Below are positions 51,062-59,643 of a DNA stretch of 64,000 bases, in pieces. The stretch's first letter is position 1. Every line of letters begins with the position of its first letter. Origin of the DNA: Candidatus Rifleibacteriota bacterium (GTDB lineage Bacteria > Muiribacteriota > Ozemobacteria > Ozemobacterales > Ozemobacteraceae); assembly GCA_018818125.1 (NCBI GenBank), contig JAHISQ010000174.1:1-64000 (forward strand), written 5' to 3'. Under the pieces are notes generated by a model, which did not search any database, had not been told where the DNA came from, and was given only the letters and a program-made list of their open reading frames with translations. A program made the translations under genes and the position numbers.

Positions 51062-53440
51062 ATGAAGCGGCTTTTTAATACGACAATAATTCTGCTGATT
51101 TTTACGATGTTTTTTTCGACAACATCATTTTCAGCGACAACTGGCTGGGAGCCGATTCTGGCGCAAAACCCGCAGAATCAGACAGCTCTCTTCGCCATGG
51201 CGAAAACATTGAATGTGCCCCCGGAATTGGTTAACACCAAGCTTTATGTCAACCGACTAAGCCGGGATTTTCGGACAACATTCGCATCAGAAGAAACATT
51301 TTATGAGCTGGTCGCTTGTTATGAGGCGCTGGGCGAGTTTGAAAACGCCAGAAAGGCTATTGCTGGTTACATCTCAGCCCACCCACAGATTGCCAGGCCA
51401 CTTCTGAGCATGGCTTATGACTACTATCTGGAAGGGAATTACCAATATGCGCTTGCATGGTATGACAGGGCAATTGCCCAGTTCCCAGGTGAACTGGATG
51501 CCTTTCACGGGAAAATGCTCACCCTGATTGCTCTAGTACAATACGATCAGGCTCTGAAAATCGGCATGTACATTCTGTCGGTTTCGCCCAACAACTATTT
51601 TGCTACTCTCCGGGTTGCCAACATCCTTTATGCCCGCAAAGATTTTCATAACGCGTTCAAATATTACTCAATTTTCTATGACAAAATTGATAATCAGCTT
51701 GGAATGGGGCTTTGCTTCTTTAATCTCAGCGGTTTTAGTCAGGCGGCACCACTGCTACGGGCTGTTGCCAGCTATTATCCACAGAATCAGGAGCTTCTTG
51801 CTGCCCTCAAACATATAAACCGCCTCGAAATCGCTGGCCTGTTACAGCAGTTATCTACGGGGCAGCTCCAGTTTCGGCAATCTGTGGAAGTTGGTCAGAG
51901 AGTGGCCGAGCTCTATGAACTGAACGGAGAATTTGAAAAGGCTGCTGATCTTTTATGGCAGATAGTTTCCCGCCCACCCCTGTTAAAGGAACTTTTACGT
52001 ATAGCTGCAGACTACGCGGCGGCAGGAAAATATCAAAAAGCAGGAAACACTTACCTCAAAGCAATCCCCATTTCCACCGATTCCTGGGCCACAAGCCTGG
52101 CAGCGGCGAACAGCTTTCTGCTTGCAGGAGACACCTCGCAGGCAAGAAATATACTGCTTAAGCTCCAGGAACAAAACAGAACGAATGAACTCTGGCCATA
52201 CCTGGGACGCCTGTATTTCCAGATGAAAGACGTAGTTCAGGGCAAAAAATATTTTAATCTTGAGGGTGCAGGAAGCGAAAAATTAGCCGGCACCATGATC
52301 GATTCGAGAGCAACTTATATCTATGCCGTCGACTGTTACCTCAATGCCGGAAATTATTCAAGAGCGAAGACAATTCTTGATCACATAAACTCTTTCGCCC
52401 CTGGCATTGATCTGGACAGAAAATACATTCGCTATTTTTCCGAACAGAAGGATTTTTCAGCAGCAATTTCGCTCTGCTCAAAATTTCCCGGTGATCCGCT
52501 GGTACAAAACTCCAAAGGCTGGGCTTATGTTGGCCTTGGTGACATCCGCAGTGCCGAAAAAACCTTCCGAAATGTTCTACGCCTGTATCCGCAAAATGTC
52601 GGAGCAAAAGCCGGCCTTGATTACACCGACAAACACCAGCCATGGGAATTTTTTCTAGGCTATACAGGCACAGACTATAATAGCTTTCAGGATGATCGGG
52701 GTCTAATCACCAACACCTTACGCTATAGCTACAAAAAAACGACATCAACCCTCTCCTACACCCGCACAGACGTCAATAATCTCAGCGCAGGTGCTACAGA
52801 CTTCAACGAGAATCTTTTTGGCGGAAAAGTCTATTATCAGGCGAGACATAATCTGGGCCTGCAACTGCATCTGCTGAAATTTTACAATGACGACGCAGCT
52901 ACTGATGGTTCCACAGTCGTTGGCGGAAAAGTTTTCTGCTACCCCGATTCCAGCTGGCTTGTTGGTGCCGGCCTCGACTTTTCACGCTATAACAGCTACA
53001 AGGGATTTCAGCTCAGCCCCTTTGTGGGATATCAGTTCAACAAACGCTTCCGTGCCGATCTGAAAGCCTTGTTTACCTCTTCCAGCGGGCGAATGATGCG
53101 AGCATCACAATCTTCTTCGGCAGGTGGTGGCGTAATCAAAGCGACTTACACTCCGAATGACCGGTTCATGTTATCGCTGGGCGGATTGTTCGGAAAACGC
53201 AGACTGGGTGTTGATGGCGAGAACCTGTTTGCTTATAACACCCTCGATTTGTACAAGAATGGCGGCTTTGCAAAAATTCTGTATACCTTCAACGGCAGAT
53301 GGAAAGCATATCTTGGCTATTCCGTTGACCAATTCAGCAGTGAAACGCGGTCAGCAGCGAACGAAAAAGCGGGTGTCATGCTGGCAGACCCAGATCAGAC
53401 AAGCAAAAGACTGACTACAGGAGTAATGTTCCAATTTTAA
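51062..53440 (+). CDS. TPR protein with C-terminal YaiO-like outer-membrane barrel
   Basis: 792 residues. Signal peptide (TTIILLIFTMFFSTTSFSA). About residues 75-520 are tetratricopeptide-type helical repeats (ELVACYEALGEFENARKAI, AYDYYLEGNYQYALAWYDRA, LANILYARKDFHNAFKYYS-like). From about 535 the protein becomes strand-rich (WEFFLGYTGTDYNSFQD, TLRYSYKKTTSTLSYTRTD, YLGYSVDQFSSE) and ends FQF, an outer-membrane barrel with C-terminal Phe; the YaiO family is the closest. This TPR-plus-barrel design is shared with polysaccharide exporters such as BcsC and PelB. GAGG precedes the ATG. It follows the UT-M23 gene by 7 bases. Confidence 0.82.
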   Translation: MKRLFNTTIILLIFTMFFSTTSFSATTGWEPILAQNPQNQTALFAMAKTLNVPPELVNTKLYVNRLSRDFRTTFASEETFYELVACYEALGEFENARKAIAGYISAHPQIARPLLSMAYDYYLEGNYQYALAWYDRAIAQFPGELDAFHGKMLTLIALVQYDQALKIGMYILSVSPNNYFATLRVANILYARKDFHNAFKYYSIFYDKIDNQLGMGLCFFNLSGFSQAAPLLRAVASYYPQNQELLAALKHINRLEIAGLLQQLSTGQLQFRQSVEVGQRVAELYELNGEFEKAADLLWQIVSRPPLLKELLRIAADYAAAGKYQKAGNTYLKAIPISTDSWATSLAAANSFLLAGDTSQARNILLKLQEQNRTNELWPYLGRLYFQMKDVVQGKKYFNLEGAGSEKLAGTMIDSRATYIYAVDCYLNAGNYSRAKTILDHINSFAPGIDLDRKYIRYFSEQKDFSAAISLCSKFPGDPLVQNSKGWAYVGLGDIRSAEKTFRNVLRLYPQNVGAKAGLDYTDKHQPWEFFLGYTGTDYNSFQDDRGLITNTLRYSYKKTTSTLSYTRTDVNNLSAGATDFNENLFGGKVYYQARHNLGLQLHLLKFYNDDAATDGSTVVGGKVFCYPDSSWLVGAGLDFSRYNSYKGFQLSPFVGYQFNKRFRADLKALFTSSSGRMMRASQSSSAGGGVIKATYTPNDRFMLSLGGLFGKRRLGVDGENLFAYNTLDLYKNGGFAKILYTFNGRWKAYLGYSVDQFSSETRSAANEKAGVMLADPDQTSKRLTTGVMFQF

Positions 53441-53465
53441 TGATGGAATGTTGAACTTCAACTTA

Positions 53466-53494
53466 TTGCATGTGAGCAAACGATGTAATAGACT
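53466..53494 (+). promoter_or_regulatory. Candidate promoter for the GyrI-like gene
   Basis: TTGCAT (53466-53471) and TAGACT (53489-53494), spacing 17. The only reasonable hexamer pair ahead of the ATG at 53524; the -10 element is imperfect. Confidence 0.4.
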
Positions 53495-53523
53495 CTACTG
53501 ATTGAATTACAAATGGAGGCTCT

Positions 53524-54060
53524 ATGAAAAAAATATTATTTGCATTGGCTATTTTGGCGCTTTGTTGCGGATCTTTGATGGCAGTAGAGAAGGCTTCTTC
53601 TTTCAAAGCAGAAGTTCGCAATGTTCAACCCTTCACCTACATGTGCCTGGAAGGTACAGGCCCTTACGCAGGATTGCCGCAGCTTGAAAAGTCCTTTCTG
53701 GCAAAATTCAAGTCTTCCGGTCTTAAGGCTGCAGACAAAGAGATTACCGTCTACTGGAACAGTCCGTTCTATGTCGCGCCCGAAGATCTGGAATGGGATA
53801 TCGGCTACCCGGTTGCTTCCAATCAAACTGATAAAGCCGGCTTGAAGGCTAAAAAATTCGAATTCAACAAAGTCGCTGTCGCCATGCACGTTGGTTCATA
53901 TGAAACCACATATATAACCATCAATAGCCTTTATAAGTGGATTGTCGAGAACAAACTCGTTGTTCTCGGTGGCCCATGCGTTGAAAGGTATTTCGATGCC
54001 CCAAACAGCACAACTCCAGATTCAAAAAAGAAAACCGAGATCTGGATTCCTATTCAGTAG
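53524..54060 (+). CDS. Exported GyrI-like small-molecule-binding domain protein
   Basis: 178 residues with a signal peptide (KKILFALAILALCCGSLMA) followed by a single GyrI-like (SBM/SOUL-like) domain: FTYMCLEGTGPYAGLPQLEK, WDIGYPVASNQ, VAVAMHVGSYETTYITINSL and TEIWIPIQ at the end. GyrI-like domains bind hydrophobic ligands as in BmrR-type regulators and E. coli SbmC. Most are cytosolic, so a secreted version is unusual. GGAGG precedes the ATG and a strong terminator follows. Monocistronic. Confidence 0.82.
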   Translation: MKKILFALAILALCCGSLMAVEKASSFKAEVRNVQPFTYMCLEGTGPYAGLPQLEKSFLAKFKSSGLKAADKEITVYWNSPFYVAPEDLEWDIGYPVASNQTDKAGLKAKKFEFNKVAVAMHVGSYETTYITINSLYKWIVENKLVVLGGPCVERYFDAPNSTTPDSKKKTEIWIPIQ

Positions 54061-54095
54061 AACCTGGGTTTCCTTTTACCAGATCACTAGAACAT

Positions 54096-54123
54096 AAAGA
54101 GACGCGAGCAATCGCGTCTCTTT
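54096..54123. terminator. Bidirectional terminator hairpin
   Basis: Arms AAAGAGACGCGA (54096-54107) and TCGCGTCTCTTT (54112-54123) pair perfectly over a GCAA tetraloop, followed by AATTTA. Lies 36 bases past the GyrI-like gene and 155 before the end of the convergent kinase. Confidence 0.85.
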
Positions 54124-54278
54124 AATTTACTCATCTATAGAGCCAAAACAGTAACATCGGACAACAGCAAGATCGAGTTTGAATCAAGCTGATTTCCACT
54201 GGTTGAATGGCTGCAGACCGCGCAAGACAAGCATCAACACTAATGCTTTAAGCAACACATAGAATCAGCAATTACCAT

Positions 54279-56222
54279 TCAAATGGTCGGGTTATTTATT
54301 TTACCAGTAGCTTTGATTAATGCTGGGTTTGAGACGGGAAAAACGAGGGTAAAGGTGCTGCCTTTTCCTGGCGAAGATTCAACTTCAACCCGGCCGCCAT
54401 GGTCATCAGCAATTTGTTTTACGAGAGCCAGGCCAAGCCCGGTACCACCGACTTCCTGCAAAAGAGTGCTCTCAACGCGGAAAAACTTTGAAAAAAGTTT
54501 CTGCTGATCTTCAGCAGAAATTCCGATCCCGTTATCCTTCACGATTATTCTGTAAAAGCCTGAGTCATCAGGAATCGTCAACGTCACGTAAATACTCCCG
54601 CTATTCGGGGTATATTTCACCGCATTGTTCACCAGGTTAAGAAGGGCCTGGTAAAGCATGTCCTGGTCAAACACCGCGACAAATGAGGGTTCTGGAATCT
54701 CAGCCTCAATCGTCTGCCCTTTTTTTTGCGCCTCTGACATTACCATCTGAACGGCCTTCTGTAGAAGTTTCCCAGGTTCGGCGGCACAAAAACGATAGAC
54801 TTTTTTCCCCGATTCCATTTTGGACAGATCAAGAATGTCGTTGATCAGGTTGGTTAAGCGCTCAGCCTCATCAAGAATCACCATAAGATACTCACGTGTC
54901 GTTTCGGGGTTTTCCGTTTCGCCGTCAAGCAGCATTTCGGCATAAGCTCGAATTGATGTAAGTGGCGTGCGAAGCTCATGACTGACATTACTTACAAATT
55001 CTGACTTAACACGGCTGATCTCGCGCTCAAGAGTAGTATCACGGCTCAGAATCATTGTCGCAACAAACTCGTCTGAACTGTTGGTGATTTTCCGGGTGTA
55101 AAATGAAATATTGCGCCTCACCCCTCCCTTTTCATCTAGAATTGAGATTTCACCCGTGTCAGAAGAGAGGTTGCGCTGAACCTCATTATAGCCCGAACGA
55201 TCGATAATCTCACTCCAGGTCATATCTGAAACCAGATCCGCAGAAATCTCAAACAGCTCGGAAAATGCAGGATTTGCGAAGACTGCTTTCATTTCACGGT
55301 CAAACAGGGCAATCCCCTCTCTGGTGGTCTCAAAAATAGCGCGCAGTTTAACACGCTCGTCCTCCAGCATTTCCCTGGCCTGTTGCAAAGCCTTATCCGA
55401 CTCCTTCAGCTTGCCCTCAAGAGAGTCCGCCAGTTTTGCTGCCTTAGAACTGATAGCCGGGAAAAAAGTCTGGTAGAATCCGAAAAAGAAGAGCCATGCG
55501 AACAGTATCGAAAAACCATGATTTACCAGCTCTATAGGCAAACGATTAAGATTGCCTTCGGTTGCTCTGAAAGCCTTGTCAATCGAATTCCAGAAGCCCA
55601 GAAAAGTCACACAAAGCCCCAGAATACCAGCCCAAAGATGCCGCCTTCTGATGCCGAAGCCGAGCGTAAGAAGAATTGCTCCAAAGCCTATTATGCCCAA
55701 AGAATACCAGAGCGCCTCTGAAAGCTTGAGGGCAGAGTAAATGAAGCGAATTTGCATGTATCTGAGAGGCCCGACAAGAAGTCCGACAAGGGTTATCACT
55801 AAACCGGGAAGGATAAAAAAATAGCTGAAATAATCAACCCATCGATCGTGGTTGATGTCAGTCCAGTTTTTGAACAGCCTCTCGCGAAGTGCTCTGAAGA
55901 CGCGACCACCAGTAAGCAGATAACCCACGGTAAGGGGAAAAGCAGCTAAAAACCAGTTGAAAAACAGCAATGCAAGGCCCAGAATAAACAGCCACCAGCC
56001 CAAATCCTCAAGCCTTGATTGGTTATCCTTCAGCATCCCGTCTCTGGGATTATACAGTCTGTTATCACAGACAACCAAAACGATCGCCAAAAGCAGAAGA
56101 TGAGGTATATGCGTAAAAACAAGCGCAAAAAGTCCTGCAACAAACAATGCCAGCCCTAGCCAGCCAGCCTTTGAGTGCAACCTGTTTTCCCGTGGTAGTA
56201 GAACATCCCCAGACTCTTCCAT
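54279..56222 (-). CDS. Membrane sensor histidine kinase with PAS domain
   Basis: 647 residues. About eight transmembrane helices fill residues 18-270 (for example LGLALFVAGLFALVFTHI and FFILPGLVITLVGLLVGPL), then a coiled coil (about 270-305), a PAS domain (about 305-410; AIFETTREGIALFDREMKAV), and a PhoR/VicK-type HisKA with SNVSHELRTPLTSIRAYAEM. ATPase motifs: NLVNNAVKYTPNSG, VKDNGIGISAED, GGTGLGLALVKQI. Complete and probably active. Its gene points away from two receiver genes, so the regulator at 56344 or 56762 is its likely partner. The signal sensed by the multi-helix domain is unknown. Confidence 0.9.
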   Translation of the reverse strand: MEESGDVLLPRENRLHSKAGWLGLALFVAGLFALVFTHIPHLLLLAIVLVVCDNRLYNPRDGMLKDNQSRLEDLGWWLFILGLALLFFNWFLAAFPLTVGYLLTGGRVFRALRERLFKNWTDINHDRWVDYFSYFFILPGLVITLVGLLVGPLRYMQIRFIYSALKLSEALWYSLGIIGFGAILLTLGFGIRRRHLWAGILGLCVTFLGFWNSIDKAFRATEGNLNRLPIELVNHGFSILFAWLFFFGFYQTFFPAISSKAAKLADSLEGKLKESDKALQQAREMLEDERVKLRAIFETTREGIALFDREMKAVFANPAFSELFEISADLVSDMTWSEIIDRSGYNEVQRNLSSDTGEISILDEKGGVRRNISFYTRKITNSSDEFVATMILSRDTTLEREISRVKSEFVSNVSHELRTPLTSIRAYAEMLLDGETENPETTREYLMVILDEAERLTNLINDILDLSKMESGKKVYRFCAAEPGKLLQKAVQMVMSEAQKKGQTIEAEIPEPSFVAVFDQDMLYQALLNLVNNAVKYTPNSGSIYVTLTIPDDSGFYRIIVKDNGIGISAEDQQKLFSKFFRVESTLLQEVGGTGLGLALVKQIADDHGGRVEVESSPGKGSTFTLVFPVSNPALIKATGKINNPTI

Positions 56223-56343
56223 GTCGCTAAGATATCACACCACGCGCCTCACGACCAAACAATAAATTTGACGACAGCGGGTTTCCATGCTGGAACGAAC
56301 TGTGATAGAATTGTCACGGCAAACAAATGAAAAATGGTGCAAA

Positions 56344-56724
56344 ATGGCTTTAATTCTTGTGGTGGAAGACGAGAAGAACATTGCAAGGGCTGTCAAGGAC
56401 AAGCTTGCCCGGGAAGGCTTCACGGTAGAATCCGTTTATTCAGGAGAAGAAGCACTTTCATGCCTTGAAGAAGGTATACCGGCCTTGGTCATTCTGGATG
56501 TTATGATGCCCGGGATGGGTGGTTACGAGGTCGTTCGCCGAATCAGGGCCGACAAGAGAATGCAATCTGTGAAAATCATGCTGCTAACGGTTCTTCCAGA
56601 AGAAGAAAAAGAATCTGACATTGAAGTTGACGCCTGGCTGAGAAAGCCCTACAAAGGGTCAGACCTGATTGAAAAAGTCCGGGCGCTCACGGCACCAGCA
56701 AACCCACCCGCCACATCCGACTAA
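56344..56724 (+). CDS. Stand-alone receiver-domain response regulator
   Basis: 126 residues, receiver only. Opening LILVVEDEKNIARAVKD, phospho-Asp in VILDVMMPGMGG, switch Thr in MLLTVLP and Lys in WLRKPY. The start ATG 56344 fits the first beta strand; an upstream extension would add 19 residues of poor quality. No output domain: it must work by contact with another protein. Followed 37 bases on by a second receiver gene; a divergent kinase lies 121 bases upstream. Confidence 0.88.
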   Translation: MALILVVEDEKNIARAVKDKLAREGFTVESVYSGEEALSCLEEGIPALVILDVMMPGMGGYEVVRRIRADKRMQSVKIMLLTVLPEEEKESDIEVDAWLRKPYKGSDLIEKVRALTAPANPPATSD

Positions 56725-56761
56725 CCGCCCGGAATTAAGGAAAATCATAAGGAGGCTCATA

Positions 56762-57151
56762 ATGACAGAGAAAAAAATACTCGTTGCCGATGATGAACCG
56801 CATATTCTGAGAATTGTTAAAGACAAACTTTCCAACGCAGGATTCAGTGTGATTGCGGTAACAAACGGCGAAGAGGCATTCACTGCCGCAAAAAGCGAAG
56901 CTCCCGATCTGATACTTCTTGATGTTATGATGCCAAAAATGAACGGCTTTGAAGTCTGCAAAAAACTGAGACAGGATGCCTTGTTTAAATCAACCCCAAT
57001 TATCCTTCTTACTGCGCGGGGTCAGGAGTCAGACATGAAGACCGGTTTCGACGCCGGTGCAACCGACTATATCACCAAGCCTTTTAGCCCAAGACAGCTT
57101 CTTGAAACGGTCAAAGCCAAACTTGACATTGGTAATGTAAAAACCCAATGA
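56762..57151 (+). CDS. Second stand-alone receiver-domain response regulator
   Basis: 129 residues; AAGGAGG before ATG 56762 decides the start over earlier in-frame ATGs. Receiver motifs: ILVADDEPHILRIV, phospho-Asp in LLDVMMPKMNGF, Thr in ILLTARGQE and Lys in YITKPFSPRQ. Very close to the first receiver in design but not identical. Its stop overlaps the HD-GYP start (ATGA), so it is translationally coupled to that enzyme and is probably its regulator. Confidence 0.9.
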   Translation: MTEKKILVADDEPHILRIVKDKLSNAGFSVIAVTNGEEAFTAAKSEAPDLILLDVMMPKMNGFEVCKKLRQDALFKSTPIILLTARGQESDMKTGFDAGATDYITKPFSPRQLLETVKAKLDIGNVKTQ

Positions 57152-58479
57152 CCGCGCCACTTAAAAAACTTATCAACGGGGACAGGATCAAAGCTTTTCT
57201 TTCCACTCTCGGCGGAAAGTATGAACTTCACGTTGAATCGACTGGCAACGACCTACTAATAGATCTTTCCAACGACATGACAGTCTTTCTTCGCTGCCCT
57301 GTCGAGGTTGAACCCTCTCAAACGAAGATCGTTTCCGACGCATTGACGGGAATGCTCTTGCTTGAATATGAGCTTTGTGACCTGACAAACGAGCTTTCAG
57401 ACGTGTATGAGGAATTAACCCTTTTATACAGATTGAGTTCGGCGTTCTCAGGCACTCTCCAGATTGAGCGGATACAGCAAAAAGCTCTAGAGGAGATAAC
57501 CACAATCCTTGATGTCGAAAGAGCTGGGGTCTTCATGCTCAACGAAGCGGCAGATGAGCTGATTCTGGTAGCCGGAATCGGATTCGCTCCATCCGACATC
57601 GGTCAGGTTACATGGCCCAAGGGATCTGACACGGCCTGGGATGTGCTGCAAAACGGCACGCCTGTTTTTTCTAACTTCGATTCAGCCGGTAACGGCATTG
57701 AGCTGGGCAGAAAAAATCGCCAAACGCGCCTTTTGGTTGCGCTTCCGTCAAAAGCGGGCATCATAGGAGTTCTTGCCGTTTTCCAAAAAGGCGAGAACGA
57801 AGAGTTCGACTCTAAAGACGAGAAACTGCTTTCGGCGATCGCCCAGCAGATGGGTGGAATGCTTGAAAACGCCGGGTTATATCACGAAGCCCAGGAACTG
57901 TTTCGAAACACTGTCGAGGCACTATCTGCAGCAATAGACGCAAAAGATCCCTATACGCACGGTCATTCTCGCAGAGTAACTAATTACTCTGTTGCAATCG
58001 CAAAAGAAATGGGTCTTCCACAAGATCAGGTCGAAAACATCAGAATTTCAGCGCTATTGCATGATATCGGCAAGCTCGGGGTCTCTGAAGCAATTCTTCG
58101 AAAACCCAGCAGGCTGACATCTGAGGAGTTCGAACAGATAAAGCAGCACCCAGTCATCGGGGCTGATATCATGAATCATGTTAAGAAACTTTCCCGGTTC
58201 TTGCCAGGAATGATCGACCACCATGAAAAGTTTTCAGGCGGCGGCTACCCGACCGGAAGATCCCAAGAGGAAATTTCCCTCGCGGGAAGAATAATTGCGG
58301 TTGCCGACACCTTTGATGCAATGACCTCAGATAGGCCATACCACGAAAACTGCAAAGGCAAGCCAGACGATGTCGCGCTCACAGAACTGAAACGATGCAG
58401 CGGCACCCAGTTTGAACCAGCCATTGTCGACTGCTTTTTAAGAGCTTACGAGAAAGGCGCCGTCAAAAATTCCAAATAG
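57148..58479 (+). CDS. GAF and HD-GYP domain phosphodiesterase
   Basis: 443 residues. A GAF domain (about 95-245) precedes a full HD-GYP domain (about 260-435): HGHSRRVTNYSVAIAKE, LLHDIGKLGV (HD), HPVIGADIM, HHEKFSGGGYPTG (the GYP motif) and VADTFDAMTSDRPY. HD-GYP proteins hydrolyse cyclic di-GMP or, in some lineages, cGAMP-like dinucleotides; all metal-binding residues appear present. Coupled to the receiver gene upstream, so phosphorylation and cyclic dinucleotide turnover are probably linked in trans. Followed by a strong hairpin terminator. Confidence 0.93.
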   Translation: MTAPLKKLINGDRIKAFLSTLGGKYELHVESTGNDLLIDLSNDMTVFLRCPVEVEPSQTKIVSDALTGMLLLEYELCDLTNELSDVYEELTLLYRLSSAFSGTLQIERIQQKALEEITTILDVERAGVFMLNEAADELILVAGIGFAPSDIGQVTWPKGSDTAWDVLQNGTPVFSNFDSAGNGIELGRKNRQTRLLVALPSKAGIIGVLAVFQKGENEEFDSKDEKLLSAIAQQMGGMLENAGLYHEAQELFRNTVEALSAAIDAKDPYTHGHSRRVTNYSVAIAKEMGLPQDQVENIRISALLHDIGKLGVSEAILRKPSRLTSEEFEQIKQHPVIGADIMNHVKKLSRFLPGMIDHHEKFSGGGYPTGRSQEEISLAGRIIAVADTFDAMTSDRPYHENCKGKPDDVALTELKRCSGTQFEPAIVDCFLRAYEKGAVKNSK

Positions 58480-58613
58480 CCACTCCAAGCAAAAAACAAG
58501 TGTAAGCGCTTAGCTTTTCCATGGCTATATCCATTTTCCGGCTTAAACCGCGGTCACCCGCGTCTCTTTGCTTTACTCAAACTCTTTGCAAGAGAGATAT
58601 CGAGAGCATCCCA

Positions 58614-58659
58614 AAACCAAAGCCGGGGGCAAACTTATGTTTGCCCCCGGCTTTGGTTT
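58614..58659. terminator. Perfect 21-bp hairpin, bidirectional terminator
   Basis: Left arm 58614-58634 and right arm 58639-58659 are perfect complements around TTAT; the core is GCCGGGGGC and GCCCCCGGC. Lies between the convergent HD-GYP and small exported-protein genes. Just upstream, at about 58559-58569, CGCGTCTCTTT repeats half of the terminator at 54096. Confidence 0.88.
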
Positions 58660-58672
58660 CGCGAAATTAGGT

Positions 58673-59218
58673 TTACTGTTTGCCGTTTGAAGGTGCCGGA
58701 TTTTTGATTTTGCCGGTTGCCTCGATGTTAACAGTGGTTTTCGAGCCATCCTTAGCTTTCTGAGAGAAATCGGCTTCATGTTCGTTAAGTATGTGAATCA
58801 TGATTTCGAGTTCTGAATTACCGTTGGTTATGAACAGCTTGAGAAAAACCGCGCGGTCCTTGAGCATCTTGATCGAGGCAAGCGCGACTTCAACAGTTAT
58901 ACTGTCACTTTCGTAAAGGTTTATGATTATGGCAAGAGCCGTTGCTACGCCTTTGGCTGTTTCAATACCACGAATCATACTTTCGAGCTCAGCATTAACC
59001 TTGTCGGCTTTGAGCCACACAAATTCATCATCAGCCGGGCTACCCTTAGCGGAATCTCCACCCTTACCTGAATTGCCGTTATTACCAAGCGTTGCAAGCT
59101 TTGTGACGATCTTGCTGTAACCTTCGAGAACCGATCGTAATTTAGCTTCATCAAAAGCCATGGCCTGCACACTGCAGACCAGGCTGATCAGTATCATTAG
59201 TCCTATTATCTTATTCAT
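58673..59218 (-). CDS. Small exported protein of unknown function
   Basis: 181 residues. Start ATG 59218 follows GGGAGGAAG and gives a signal peptide (IGLMILISLVCSVQAMAF). The mature protein is mainly helical with a glycine/serine-rich loop (NNGNSGKGGDSAKGSPA) near residue 50 and a basic, low-complexity end. No family recognised. The next gene upstream on the same strand also encodes a small unknown protein with 65 bases between. Confidence 0.6.
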   Translation of the reverse strand: MNKIIGLMILISLVCSVQAMAFDEAKLRSVLEGYSKIVTKLATLGNNGNSGKGGDSAKGSPADDEFVWLKADKVNAELESMIRGIETAKGVATALAIIINLYESDSITVEVALASIKMLKDRAVFLKLFITNGNSELEIMIHILNEHEADFSQKAKDGSKTTVNIEATGKIKNPAPSNGKQ

Positions 59219-59283
59219 AACTTCCTCCCTGTGGGAACGCATACTTTAGTTGTAAGGAAATTATGACGAGGTGTCCAGTGTTC

Positions 59284-59619
59284 TCAGCCGAATATGTTTG
59301 CCATGCTTGCCGCCATTTCGTGGGCAATTCGTGACAATTCGGCTTTTTTCTTTTTCAAGAATGTCGGCACATTGGCTTTGCTGACCTTAGACAATTCGCT
59401 GATCTTTTCAACGAGCTCGCGAAGGGTCAATTCGTAATTTTTTGGGGTGCGCGGAATATCAACCATGGCATGCATCTCAAACTTCACGGTTGCGATGCGA
59501 AAATCCATTTCGTCGAGAACATCAAACTGCTCGTTGATCTTGCGATCCGGATCAAACTTCTGGTCGCTGTCAGCTTCGCCTTCGATAAATCTAAGATAGT
59601 CCAGCAGTAGTTCTTCCAT
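59284..59619 (-). CDS. Small cytosolic protein of unknown function
   Basis: 111 residues, GGAGGAAAC before the ATG. Acidic N-terminus (EELLLDYLRFIEGEADSD), a central beta stretch (MDFRIATVKFEMHAMVDIP) and a lysine-rich helix near the C-terminus. No signal peptide or membrane segment. Lies 24 bases from methionine aminopeptidase in the same direction, so it may be co-transcribed with it. No function proposed. Confidence 0.6.
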   Translation of the reverse strand: MEELLLDYLRFIEGEADSDQKFDPDRKINEQFDVLDEMDFRIATVKFEMHAMVDIPRTPKNYELTLRELVEKISELSKVSKANVPTFLKKKKAELSRIAHEMAASMANIFG

Positions 59620-59643
59620 GTTTCCTCCAGAGAATTTTGAATA

